Shown: positions 15,680-23,306 of the stretch, piece by piece | Numbering within the stretch: the first letter of the stretch is position 1 | Layout of the letters: each line of letters begins with the position of its first letter | DNA from: Candidatus Tiamatella incendiivivens | GTDB taxonomy: Archaea > Thermoproteota > Thermoprotei_A > Sulfolobales > Acidilobaceae | Direction: 5' to 3' | Assembly: GCA_015522635.1 (NCBI GenBank) | Contig: WALW01000014.1 | Span: 1-32,848, forward strand | DNA: 32,848 bases | Notes under the pieces: model-generated | Seen by the model: the letters and a program-made list of their open reading frames with translations, nothing else | Databases searched by the model: none | Told to the model about the DNA's origin: nothing | Position numbers and translations under genes: made by a program

Positions 15680-16675
15680 ATGTATAATAAGATATGCCCA
15701 GGCGATCCGGAGATATATCAGGTACATAAGAGAAGGGCTATTTCAAAGAAGTGTTTCAAAGAAGATATAAGGAAACGGGTTCAGAATACTGTGTCAAAAT
15801 TTAACATGTTCACCCCCCACGATAAACTAGTCTTAGGTTTATCTGGTGGCAAAGACAGTTATGTATTGTTAGATGTTCTAGCACAAATACATGATCCAGG
15901 GAAGATTATTGGCGTATCAATAATCGAGGGAATCCCTGGATATAATAAACCAGGAGATATCAGATATATGAAGGCTCTTGCCCGGGATAGAGGAGTCGAT
16001 GTTATAATAACTAGCATCAGAGAATATGTAGGAGAGACATTATATGAAATTGTAAAGCATTCGTGGAAAAATAACTTAAACGTCTCTCCTTGCACTTTTT
16101 GTGGGGTATTGAGACGTAGAATACTAAACTATTATGGCAGAATTCTAGGTGCCGATAAAACGGTGACGGCCCACAACCTGGATGATACTGCACAAACAAT
16201 GTTGACTAATATTTTTAGGGGGGATATAATTGGTTTAATCAGGCAAAATCCGAAGACGACCTGCTCTAATCCCAAATTTGTTAACAAAGTAAAACCACTC
16301 CGATATGTTTATGAGTATGAAGCTGCACTATACGCAGCGATCGATGGATTTAAGTTCCAAGACACAGAATGTATGTTCATTAACCAAACTCCGACATTTA
16401 GAGCTAAAATCAGGGAAGTACTCTACAAGCTTGAAGCGGAATATCCTGGTGTTACTCAAGACATAGTAGAAACCTTGGATGATGTGACAAGTAAAATGAT
16501 TAAGAAAAATCTTCTAAAAACAATAAATCTTCCTTTATGCAGGCTCTGCGGAGAACCAACCAATGAAGGTAGAACCTTATGTAAGCTCTGTGAATTACTC
16601 GGGAAGGCGGGTATATACAATCCTATATATCAAGTAAACTTTAAAGAATATACCAAGACCATGAGTATAAATTAA
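15680..16675 (+). CDS. TtuA/NcsA-family tRNA 2-thiolation enzyme
   Basis: A 331-residue PP-loop ATPase that adenylates a tRNA uridine for sulfur transfer (U54 for TtuA, U34 for NcsA; the two cannot be separated by eye). The ATP motif is GLSGGKDSYVLL near residue 54, the central Fe-S/sulfur-carrier cysteine pair is in SPCTFCGVLRR, TAHNLDDTAQT follows, and a C-terminal zinc ribbon is present (CRLCGEPTNEG then CKLC). The N-terminal zinc finger usual in the family appears degraded: only C6, H16 and C25 are seen. ATG start 3 bp after the NUDIX stop. Together with downstream L13e it forms a translation-linked operon. Confidence 0.9.
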   Translation: MYNKICPGDPEIYQVHKRRAISKKCFKEDIRKRVQNTVSKFNMFTPHDKLVLGLSGGKDSYVLLDVLAQIHDPGKIIGVSIIEGIPGYNKPGDIRYMKALARDRGVDVIITSIREYVGETLYEIVKHSWKNNLNVSPCTFCGVLRRRILNYYGRILGADKTVTAHNLDDTAQTMLTNIFRGDIIGLIRQNPKTTCSNPKFVNKVKPLRYVYEYEAALYAAIDGFKFQDTECMFINQTPTFRAKIREVLYKLEAEYPGVTQDIVETLDDVTSKMIKKNLLKTINLPLCRLCGEPTNEGRTLCKLCELLGKAGIYNPIYQVNFKEYTKTMSIN

Positions 16676-16700
16676 GAGGAACCCGAGGGGGGTGTTAAAG

Positions 16701-16919
16701 GTGTTGAAAGCCTGGGTGAAGATACCTGTTCTGATTAAACAGGGAAGCATGGATAAAGGATGGCGGGTCGGTAAGGGGTTTAGTATAGGAGAACTAAATG
16801 AGGCTAGCTTATCAGTTAAAAAAGCCCGTAAAATGGGATTACCTGTTGATACGAGACGGAGAAGCATCCATGAGTATAATGTTAGCAAATTGAAAGAGAC
16901 ACTTGGGAAATCAGAGTAG
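16701..16919 (+). CDS. rpl13e: 50S ribosomal protein L13e
   Basis: About 72 residues matching archaeal L13e: KGWRVGKGFSIGELNEASLSVKKARKMGLPVDTRRRSIHEYNV is the family core in full. L13e occurs in crenarchaea and related TACK lineages but not in most euryarchaea, which helps place the genome. A GTG at 16692 is in frame, but GGGGGTG overlaps it and sits 6 bases before the GTG at 16701, which is preferred. It follows the TtuA-like gene by about 25 bp and precedes tRNA-Glu by about 47 bp. Confidence 0.94.
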   Translation: MLKAWVKIPVLIKQGSMDKGWRVGKGFSIGELNEASLSVKKARKMGLPVDTRRRSIHEYNVSKLKETLGKSE

Positions 16920-16966
16920 AACGATTTTTATTAACCAGTCTGATAGGTTATATGACATTGCAGGAT

Positions 16967-17044
16967 GCCGCGGTAGTATAGCCCGGCCAAGTATGCGGGC
17001 CTTTCGAGCCCGTGACCCGGGTTCAAATCCCGGCCGCGGCACCA
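16967..17044 (+). tRNA. tRNA-Glu(TTC)
   Basis: The acceptor GCCGCGG (16967-16973) pairs with CCGCGGC (17034-17040). The anticodon stem CGGGC/GCCCG closes loop CTTTCGA, anticodon TTC. The T-arm CCGGG TTCAAAT CCCGG is canonical, the discriminator is A at 17041 and CCA is encoded at 17042-17044. No intron. A TATA-like TTTTTATTAA lies about 40 bases upstream. Confidence 0.97.
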
Positions 17045-17075
17045 TAGAATTTATTTCATAAGGGTGTATGGATGC

Positions 17076-17852
17076 TTGGAATTGCATGACTTTAAGAACA
17101 TTTTTGTCGACTTGGATGGAGTCATCTAGCTAGAAGGAAAACCTTTAGAAGAGAATGTCAAGTCACTAAGGAATGCACTTAAACGTGGACTGAATGTGTT
17201 TGTAGTCACCAACAATTCAACGAGGAGTAGAAGAACCTACAGTTACCTACTGTGTTATATAGGATTGGAAATCGTTCCCTCGAATATGATAACAAACTCT
17301 TACAGTGTAGCTATGTATATAAGGAAAATAGGATGAGAAGGCATTCCAATTCTCCCTATAGGAGAGGCAGGATTGATAGAAGAGCTCTCTTTACAAGAAC
17401 ATGATATTCTAACTATGAGTGAATGGCAGTATGCATGATATGTCGTTGTCGGTTTGAATAGAAATGTTAGCTATGAACAAGTCTCAGCAGGGATCAGAGC
17501 TGTCAGAAATAATGCTAGGCTCATTGCCACGAATAGAGGTGAATTATTGCCGTCTTCCACTGCCCCCAAGCTAGGTGCAGGGGGTATTGCAAGTATGATA
17601 GAAATCTCTGGTGGTTTGAAGGCTTGGGCAATAACTGGTAAGCCTAGTGATATTCTAAGAGATATTCTTATCGATCTCGTTGGAAGCCTATGGAACTCTG
17701 TTTTTATCGGAGACAAGCTTTCTACTGACGGAGAACAAGCTAGGATTATGGGTATTCCAGCGATAATGATGGGCAAACAAAGTTATGATGTCACACGAAA
17801 AGATAATATTATGAATGTTTTGTTTGTTAATAATCTTCTTGAGGTTTCATAG
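17076..17852 (+). pseudogene. HAD-family (NagD-like) phosphatase, three in-frame stops
   Basis: A single reading frame from TTG at 17076 to the TAG ending at 17852 (about 258 codons) reads as a NagD/4-nitrophenylphosphatase-type HAD hydrolase. It has KNIFVDLDGVI (nucleophile Asp), VFVVTNNSTRS, YVVVGLNRNVSYEQ, ARLIATNRGELLPSS, AWAITGKPSD and SVFIGDKLSTDGEQARIMG. It is broken by TAG at 17127-17129 right after DLDGVI, TGA at 17334-17336 and TGA at 17436-17438. There are no frameshifts and the rest is well conserved, so decay looks recent, or the stops are base errors. The fragment from 17454 onward could start at a TTG but lacks the nucleophile. The aldo/keto reductase follows 27 bp downstream. 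Confidence 0.85.
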
Positions 17853-17879
17853 ACAATTGTTGGGTTATGGCGGGCTGAT

Positions 17880-18701
17880 ATGTATATGGATGCACCTTCT
17901 AAACAAGAAATTGGTAGAACTGGCGAGTATGTCTCTTCTGTAGGTTTAGGTACTTGGAGTATTAGAGATTACAAGAGAGCTTTTGAAGTATTTGTGGAAG
18001 CGTTGAATAGTGGAATTGATAATATCGACACTGCTGAAATGTATGACTCTGGTCGGGCAGAAGAATTTGCTGGGAGAGTGGTAAGAGAAGTCGGTAAGGA
18101 AAATGTGTTTATAACCACAAAGATGCTTCCTAGTCATTTAGTAAGTAGAGACCAGGTGATAAAGGCTTCCAAAGCAAGCTTAAGAAGGCTTGGATTAGAT
18201 ACTGTCGACCTGTTTCTTATACACTGGCTTAACCCGAGTTTACCTATTGAAGTTCAAGCTAGGAATTTTGAGGCGGTAGTAGAGGAAGGTTTATCCCGAT
18301 ACATAGGGGTGAGTAATTTCGATATAGACGAACTTCGGGAAGCCGTAGCTTCTACCAAGAAGGCTGATATTGTAGTAAATCAAGTACACTACAGTGTTTA
18401 TCATAGATACCTTGTTGAACGTGGGCTAGGTGACTTCTGTGTTAAGGAAGGAATAACTATACAAGCGTACACGCCTATAGAAAGGGGTAGAGTAGCAAAA
18501 GATGATCTCTTAAAACGGATTGCTTCTCAATATGACAAGACACCTATCCAGGTAGCTTTAAACTACGTAGTATCCCATCCAAAAGTAATAGCCATAATTA
18601 AAACTGAGAACCATAATCATTTAATAGAGATTCTTGGTTCATTAGGATGGAACCTTAGTGTAGAAGATATTAGACTAATACAAGAAAAGATTGGTTCTTA
18701 G
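17880..18701 (+). CDS. Aldo/keto reductase
   Basis: A 273-residue NAD(P)H-dependent oxidoreductase with the full AKR tetrad: D50 and Y55 in NIDTAEMYDSG, K81 in FITTKM, H115 in FLIHWL. Further family blocks are GLGTWSI, VGVSNFD-like IGVSNFDID and VNQVHYSVYHR, and a cofactor region KVIAIIKTENHNHL near the C-terminus. Length is typical of short archaeal members. The substrate is unknown. The start is ATG (MYMDAPSKQE) after GGCGGGC. Its stop overlaps the stop of the convergent MBL gene by 4 bp. Confidence 0.94.
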   Translation: MYMDAPSKQEIGRTGEYVSSVGLGTWSIRDYKRAFEVFVEALNSGIDNIDTAEMYDSGRAEEFAGRVVREVGKENVFITTKMLPSHLVSRDQVIKASKASLRRLGLDTVDLFLIHWLNPSLPIEVQARNFEAVVEEGLSRYIGVSNFDIDELREAVASTKKADIVVNQVHYSVYHRYLVERGLGDFCVKEGITIQAYTPIERGRVAKDDLLKRIASQYDKTPIQVALNYVVSHPKVIAIIKTENHNHLIEILGSLGWNLSVEDIRLIQEKIGS

Positions 18702-19438
18702 AGGCTTATTGTCAAGCCATCTTTAGGTATAATCATGTTTTTCAGTTTCTTTGTTAACAGTTCCTTAAGGCTGGACTCCGACAAGTGTATCGGAACAATA
18801 AGCGACGGGTTTAATAGTGATGCAATTTTTATCGCCTGTGTTACTGTTAAATGGCCTGTAGTTTCAGCTACTTCTTCAAAGTTTGATGGTAAAGTAACTT
18901 CTATAAATAAAACCTGTGGTTTCTTAGGTATCGATTCAACTAGGTCTTCTCTATATCCAGTGTCTGAAGTATATACAAGAAGTGGTTTGTCATTCTCATC
19001 GTGGAAAACAACGCCATACGTGGGTACCTTGTGGTAGACCTTAAATATACACCCCCAATAACGCCCTGCAAATAATTTCTCACCTGAAGATATCTTCTCT
19101 AATTCCAGGTTTAGCGTAGAAGGCATAAATATAGATAGATATGAGCTCAATTCGCTATAAGCGTCTTGATGCGTGAAAACCTTCAAGTATGGACATTTTT
19201 TTTCAATAAGTTTTACACCTAGAGATGGTAGCCCAGCCCAATGATCAATATGAACATGTGTTATGTATACATAGTTTATTTCGCAAGGATCTACTCCATG
19301 AAGAGTGAGGGTGGATAAACAATTTTCTCCACAATCAATTACAACATTGTTATTATCAGTTGATAGAAAGAGACTAGGACCTCCGTATCCGGGGGGAGGT
19401 GCTGATCCACCAGCTCCTACTATCATTGCTTCGAGCAT
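18698..19438 (-). CDS. Metallo-beta-lactamase-fold hydrolase (RNase Z-like group)
   Basis: A 246-residue MBL protein with MIVGAGGSAPPPGYGGPS at the N-terminus, VVIDCGENCLSTL, metal motif THVHIDHWAGLP (HxHxDH), a central histidine region, YTSDTGYREDL (bridging Asp) and a C-terminal PIHLSESS histidine. The GSGGSxPxPG-like opening resembles RNase Z, CphA and phosphodiesterase-type MBL members, but the exonuclease arm of RNase Z is not evident, so substrate is open. The frame extends upstream to 19597, but that stretch runs through tRNA-Ser and is not protein. The ATG at 19438 has GGTG 6 bases before it. An ATG 12 bases further in is an alternative. Confidence 0.88.
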   Translation of the reverse strand: MLEAMIVGAGGSAPPPGYGGPSLFLSTDNNNVVIDCGENCLSTLTLHGVDPCEINYVYITHVHIDHWAGLPSLGVKLIEKKCPYLKVFTHQDAYSELSSYLSIFMPSTLNLELEKISSGEKLFAGRYWGCIFKVYHKVPTYGVVFHDENDKPLLVYTSDTGYREDLVESIPKKPQVLFIEVTLPSNFEEVAETTGHLTVTQAIKIASLLNPSLIVPIHLSESSLKELLTKKLKNMIIPKDGLTISL

Positions 19439-19490
19439 GATTGACACCAATGCTATCGAATAAATGGTGAGGGTAGCTTTGAACCCGAAA

Positions 19491-19577
19491 TGGCGCCGCG
19501 GGCGGGATTTGAACCCGCGCGGGAGACCCCCCACCGGCTTAGCAGGCCGGCGCCATACCAGGCTAGGCGACCGCGGC
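19491..19577 (-). tRNA. tRNA-Ser(GCT)
   Basis: On the minus strand the acceptor GCCGCGG (19571-19577) pairs with CCGCGGC. The anticodon stem CCGGC/GCCGG closes loop CTGCTAA, anticodon GCT. A long variable arm (GGGGGGTCTCCC region), typical of Ser, precedes the T-arm GCGGG TTCAAAT CCCGC. Discriminator G; CCA encoded at 19491-19493. It lies 53 bp upstream of the MBL gene on the same strand. Confidence 0.97.
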
Positions 19578-19696
19578 TTCCATTTTTGTTTTGGCAACAG
19601 TAAGCGTTTTTAAGGATTCTCCCATCCCTACCATGTTTATATAAGATAGATTTGCCTACTCATCCATTCGGTCGAATAACCTGAACCAGGAGGAGC

Positions 19697-20686
19697 ATGT
19701 TCATGAGATTCGCTATATATGGTTTAGGTCCTATAGGGGGTCTTATATCCAAAGTTGCTATAGCTAGAGGCTATGAGCCTATTGCGGCGATAGATATTGA
19801 TCCAAATAAGATTGGTAGAGATATGGGTGAGATCATTAGTATAGGTGAAAAGATGGATGTTCGAGTTTCAGGAGATCCTAAGGTTTTATATGAAGTGAAA
19901 CCTGATATCGTTTTCCATGCTACAGGAACATGGTTTCACGACATCTATAAACAGCTTGTTCACGCGATAGATAGTGGAGCAGATATAGTATCTACCTGTG
20001 AAACGTTATCCTATCCCTATTATAGGTATCCTGAGCTCTCAAGCCTTCTAGATGAATACGCTAAGACTAGAGGTGTAACTGTTTTAGGTACGGGTATAAA
20101 CCCTGGATTTTTACTAGATTCCCTCCCAGCATTCATGAGTACAAGTATGGCTATTCTGGAGAAGATAGTAGCGGTCAGATCCCTTGATGCATCTAAGAGA
20201 AGAACCTCCTTCCAAAAGAAAATAGGGGTTAATATGGATCCAGAACAATATAAGAAAGCTTTGGCTAGTGGTGAGTTAACAGGCCACGTAGGTTTCGCCG
20301 AGTCCGTTTTACTTCTCTCCCAAATAGCAGGTTTAGATATTGATAGAATTAAAGAGGGCCAAGAACCTATTGTGGCTACTGAGAAAGTAAGCGTCAATGG
20401 AATGGAAGTGGATGAGGGGAGGGTTATTGGAGTGATTGGTTTTGGTAAGGGCTTTATAGAAAATAAAGAAGTTTTAAGAATAGAAATGAGGGCAGGAATA
20501 GGCTTCAAAAACTATGAAGAGATTAAACTAATTGGTGAACCGGAAACGACTTGGAGAAGCACCGGAACACACGGTGATCTCGGAACAGCAGCTGTCATAG
20601 TTAACATAGCTTCTAGAGTACTCGATCAACAGCCTGGTCTTATAACAATGGCTGACTTAGTTAAAGGCGGGCACCATATAGTTTAA
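19697..20686 (+). CDS. Amino-acid/diaminopentanoate dehydrogenase-like oxidoreductase
   Basis: A 329-residue NAD(P)-dependent protein with an N-terminal Rossmann fold (RFAIYGLGPIGGLISKVA, then VAAIDIDPNK-like IAAIDID). A dihydrodipicolinate-reductase-like continuation (PDIVFHATGTWF, ADIVSTCETLSYP) and a conserved VTVLGTGINPGFLLDSLP block follow. This combination is typical of the 2,4-diaminopentanoate dehydrogenase / DapB-like group, which acts on diamino acids. The exact substrate is not readable, and no other ornithine- or lysine-fermentation genes are nearby. GGAGGAGC precedes two ATGs (19697 and 19703); spacing does not decide between them. Confidence 0.8.
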   Translation: MFMRFAIYGLGPIGGLISKVAIARGYEPIAAIDIDPNKIGRDMGEIISIGEKMDVRVSGDPKVLYEVKPDIVFHATGTWFHDIYKQLVHAIDSGADIVSTCETLSYPYYRYPELSSLLDEYAKTRGVTVLGTGINPGFLLDSLPAFMSTSMAILEKIVAVRSLDASKRRTSFQKKIGVNMDPEQYKKALASGELTGHVGFAESVLLLSQIAGLDIDRIKEGQEPIVATEKVSVNGMEVDEGRVIGVIGFGKGFIENKEVLRIEMRAGIGFKNYEEIKLIGEPETTWRSTGTHGDLGTAAVIVNIASRVLDQQPGLITMADLVKGGHHIV

Positions 20687-20734
20687 CCCCCCATTCTATA
20701 AACTATAATTAGTTTAATACACTATTTTTTCAGT

Positions 20735-21046
20735 GGCACGCGGGTAGGGCTGAGGGGCTCGCCCTCCCTCATTCCGAAACGGGCGTAATGCGGGGCCAGT
20801 AACCCCTCTAGGGGGCAGGAACCCGGGGGTACCGGGAGCTATGGCCTACGAGGAACCCCGCCCTATGGGGCCGGCGGAGGCGGGGTCGTAGCTGGAGGGC
20901 TATGGCCACCGTCTTTACCGGGTGAACCTGGCCAGGCCCGGAAGGGAGCAACCTGTGCCCGGACGTCGGCGTTCATGGGTCTACGGGGGGAGAAGGGCCT
21001 TGGTTTCCCGCCCGGTTCCATGTCCTCTGGAGCGGAGCCGCGTGCC
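20735..21046 (+). ncRNA. Signal recognition particle RNA (7S)
   Basis: About 312 bases, very GC-rich. The termini pair perfectly: GGCACGCGG (20735-20743) with CCGCGTGCC (21038-21046). The conserved helix-8 SRP54-binding hairpin is seen at about 20922-20961: GTGAACCTGGCCAGG, then CCCGGAAGGG (GGAA tetraloop) and AGCAACC, the symmetric-loop signature. The 5' part with GCGTAATGCGG and GGCCAGTAACCCC fits the Alu-domain loops. It scaffolds SRP19/SRP54 for membrane targeting. A TATA-like AGTTTAATAC lies about 25 bases upstream. Exact ends are approximate. It is followed 23 bases later by a CBS-pair gene in the same direction. Confidence 0.95.
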
Positions 21047-21069
21047 GTTGGTTTGTGTGGTGTATATCT

Positions 21070-21465
21070 ATGGACTGGAAGGAGAGCGTTGTAAAGATAA
21101 TGAGCTCTCCACCTGTCGCTATTAAGCCCTCTGACAGGTTGATAGATGCTGCCCGGAAAATGTATCAAAGTAATGTAGGTAGCATAGTTGTTGTAGACAA
21201 TAAAAACTATCCTGTGGGAATATTAACTAAGAGTGACTTTCTCTATTTTATCGCTACGGGTATTGTTAAGAGGGATCCTTTGATTAAGGAAGTAATGAGA
21301 TCAGAACCTGTTGTCGTTAAGGTCAATGAAAGTATTAAGGATGCCTATGAAAGAATGAAAAGCCTAGGAATCCGGCATTTACCTGTAGTTGATGATGACG
21401 GAGAGGTTGTTGGAATTATTTCAATGCGTGATATACTAATATACGTTTGCAAACCTATTGCTTAA
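21070..21465 (+). CDS. Tandem CBS-domain (Bateman) protein downstream of SRP RNA
   Basis: About 131 residues, again only a CBS pair: IMSSPPVAIKPSDRLIDAA ... VGSIVVVDNKNYPVGILTKSD and VMRSEPVVVKVNESIKDAY ... IRHLPVVDDDGEVVGIISMRD. It is clearly paralogous to the protein at 1175-1600. A ligand such as an adenine nucleotide is expected; target unknown. The ATG at 21070 has GGTG 8 bases upstream; a longer frame from 21055 would start within the Shine-Dalgarno. The gene begins 23 bases after the SRP RNA 3' end with no visible terminator, so readthrough cotranscription is possible. Its end overlaps the convergent PGI/PMI gene by 11 bp. Confidence 0.9.
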   Translation: MDWKESVVKIMSSPPVAIKPSDRLIDAARKMYQSNVGSIVVVDNKNYPVGILTKSDFLYFIATGIVKRDPLIKEVMRSEPVVVKVNESIKDAYERMKSLGIRHLPVVDDDGEVVGIISMRDILIYVCKPIA

Positions 21466-22429
21466 ACTTTTCCTCTAACACTTTTCTATAGGCCTTTATA
21501 TCGGATATATCGTTTGGATTCAATTCTTTCTTCAATGCAACGAATACACTAGTAAAGCCGAATAACCATGCACCATCCAACATTTTTTCAATAATATTAC
21601 TACCTTCAAGTATAATCTTTTTATTCATAATGCCCTGAACCTCCAGAAAGGATTCCAGCACAGTATCACATCTCTTTTCACCGGAAAAGGCCCCTAAAAC
21701 CAGCCAATCAACCCTGCTTCTTGCATAACCTACTAAGATGTTATGACCGGCGTCTGGAACTTCTTCTGCTATTGAGACTAGTTTAGCGTTTTCAGCTAAC
21801 TCCTGTCTACCCCGCAATACAACTGGATAGTATTTTCTACAGGTAATCAAAACCGGGATTTTAGGCTGGTTTTCCACCAGCTTATCTGCAAGTTCTGATG
21901 CTTCATTAACAATTCTACTTTTCACCGAGTCCAAGTGGAAAGATGCTTTATTCAATGTAGTTTCTTTAACGTCAAGCACTCCCTCACTAACAAGTATTCT
22001 CACAGCAGAAATGAATAAATATGGGAATGAAGCCCTAGGAGGAAAACCTCCTGGTACTTTGATGGTATTCTCCCTTCCTAGCAGCTCTTTAAGCTTTCCA
22101 CCACTCGTTACCCCCTTGACAGTAGCTTTAGCGTTAATTGCTTCTTTAACAGCCGTCAGAGTCTCTAGAGTGTTACCAGAATAGCTGACAGCTATTACCA
22201 ATGCCGACTTGTCAACAAGTTTTTTAGGCATATCTATATCCTTCACAGCTACCATAGGAACTTTCGCCTGAAATTCATAGCTGAGGCGGTTTAAGAAATC
22301 TCCGACAATACCAGAACCCCCCACTCCAACTATAACGACTTTCGTATAGTTACCTGGGCCATGTTTAGGTAGTTCTAATTTAAAGGACTCACCCACCTGT
22401 TTAGGCCATTTCTCATAGATTTCTAACAA
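21455..22429 (-). CDS. Bifunctional phosphoglucose/phosphomannose isomerase
   Basis: About 324 residues with SIS-domain signatures of the archaeal PGI/PMI family: VVIVGVGGSGIVGDFL, LVIAVSYSGNTLETLTAV (sugar-phosphate-binding serine/threonine cluster), GGFPPRASFPYLF and, near the C-terminus, VPDAGHNILVG (catalytic Glu/His region reading EEVPDAGHN). It interconverts glucose-6-P, mannose-6-P and fructose-6-P in the cytosol. The open frame extends to 22585, but that would overlap surE by 101 bp. A TTG at 22429 has GGTGGGG just upstream and yields MLEIYEKWPK, so it is preferred. It diverges from surE across a compact 60-bp promoter region. Confidence 0.93.
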   Translation of the reverse strand: MLEIYEKWPKQVGESFKLELPKHGPGNYTKVVIVGVGGSGIVGDFLNRLSYEFQAKVPMVAVKDIDMPKKLVDKSALVIAVSYSGNTLETLTAVKEAINAKATVKGVTSGGKLKELLGRENTIKVPGGFPPRASFPYLFISAVRILVSEGVLDVKETTLNKASFHLDSVKSRIVNEASELADKLVENQPKIPVLITCRKYYPVVLRGRQELAENAKLVSIAEEVPDAGHNILVGYARSRVDWLVLGAFSGEKRCDTVLESFLEVQGIMNKKIILEGSNIIEKMLDGAWLFGFTSVFVALKKELNPNDISDIKAYRKVLEEKFKQ

Positions 22430-22442
22430 GATACCCCACCTG

Positions 22443-22450
22443 TTTATATT
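22443..22450 (+). promoter_or_regulatory. TATA box for the surE operon
   Basis: TTTATATT on the plus strand, about 26 bases before a likely start site near 22473 and 44-51 bases before the surE start. It is preceded by a purine-poor stretch; a separate box for the divergent PGI/PMI gene was not clear. Confidence 0.55.
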
Positions 22451-22484
22451 ATTAGGGGTTTCAAGGCTATATGTCCAATATAGT

Positions 22485-23306
22485 GTGATAGCATTGGCTG
22501 AAACTGTACTGGTAGCAAATGATGACGGGGTTAATGCTAGCGGTTTTTGGCTTCTAATAGATGTAATCCGCGACTTAGGGTTCAATGTCGTTTTCGCTTC
22601 AACATCCGAACCTTACAGCGGAGCAGGCAAATCCATAACGTGGAGTTTCAGGGCTGTTAGGAAAGAGATCAATGGAGTTGAAGGCATAATTGTTGATGCG
22701 TCACCATCAACTGCCGTATTATTCTCGCTCAGAAATTTAGGCATCAAACCTAGTTTCATAGTGTCAGGTATAAATCATGGCGCTAACTTAGGTATAGAAG
22801 ACATTCATACATCTGGTACATTTGGTGCTGCTCTAGAGGGAGCACTTCAAGGGTATCCTTCTATGGCTATCTCTAAATATTTAGCTGGAAATAACCATGC
22901 AAACAAACTGTTCAATGACCATGACAAACAATCTGTTAAAACAGTAATAGAGGCTTTCTGGTCCTTTATACTAGACGAAGATTCCATTGAATGCATGCCT
23001 CTTAATGTGAACCTACCTTGGAAAAAACATAGAGGTTTCGCTATTACTAGACTATCAAGTAAAGTATACAATACCGTTGAGTTTAAAGAGAAAGGCAATG
23101 TTTATAGTCTATCAAGAGGGTTAACAGGGTTCTATGACGACGGTCTAGAAGAGTGTAATGATATATGGGCCGTTTATAACTCATATGTATCAATAACTCC
23201 CGTATGTACAAGATGTTTACTTTACAGGAATATCCAGAGATGTTTACAGCAATGCAACTTGAGAAAACTGATTGAGGGAATAGAAAATGGCGTTTACTGC
23301 TTATGA
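22485..23306 (+). CDS. surE: 5'-nucleotidase SurE
   Basis: A 273-residue SurE-family phosphatase acting on nucleoside monophosphates. Family motifs in order: VLVANDDGVNASGFWLL (metal-binding NDDG), ASTSEPYSGAGKSIT, FIVSGINHGANLG (metal Asn) and TSGTFGAALEGALQGYPSMAIS. The C-terminal third is cysteine-rich (VCTRCLLYRNIQRCLQQC), unusual for SurE. It starts at GTG 22485, or possibly TTG 22494. Its end overlaps the start of pus10 by 20 bp in another frame, showing tight packing of this operon. Confidence 0.93.
   Translation: MIALAETVLVANDDGVNASGFWLLIDVIRDLGFNVVFASTSEPYSGAGKSITWSFRAVRKEINGVEGIIVDASPSTAVLFSLRNLGIKPSFIVSGINHGANLGIEDIHTSGTFGAALEGALQGYPSMAISKYLAGNNHANKLFNDHDKQSVKTVIEAFWSFILDEDSIECMPLNVNLPWKKHRGFAITRLSSKVYNTVEFKEKGNVYSLSRGLTGFYDDGLEECNDIWAVYNSYVSITPVCTRCLLYRNIQRCLQQCNLRKLIEGIENGVYCL

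Noticed and set aside
17127-17438. Recoding of TAG/TGA as pyrrolysine or selenocysteine in the HAD gene
   Set aside because: Both codons end other genes in the window, three stops in one gene of a non-seleno family are implausible, and these systems are not known in Crenarchaeota.
19439-19597. N-terminal extension of the MBL protein
   Set aside because: The stretch is tRNA-Ser(GCT) and its spacer; a GGTG-led ATG at 19438 gives the usual family start.
20863-21168. Proline/arginine-rich frame opposite SRP RNA
   Set aside because: Antisense to a conserved structural RNA, with low-complexity composition.
22430-22585. N-terminal extension of PGI/PMI to 22585
   Set aside because: It would overlap surE on the opposite strand by 101 bp; the TTG at 22429 with GGTGGGG gives a normal length.
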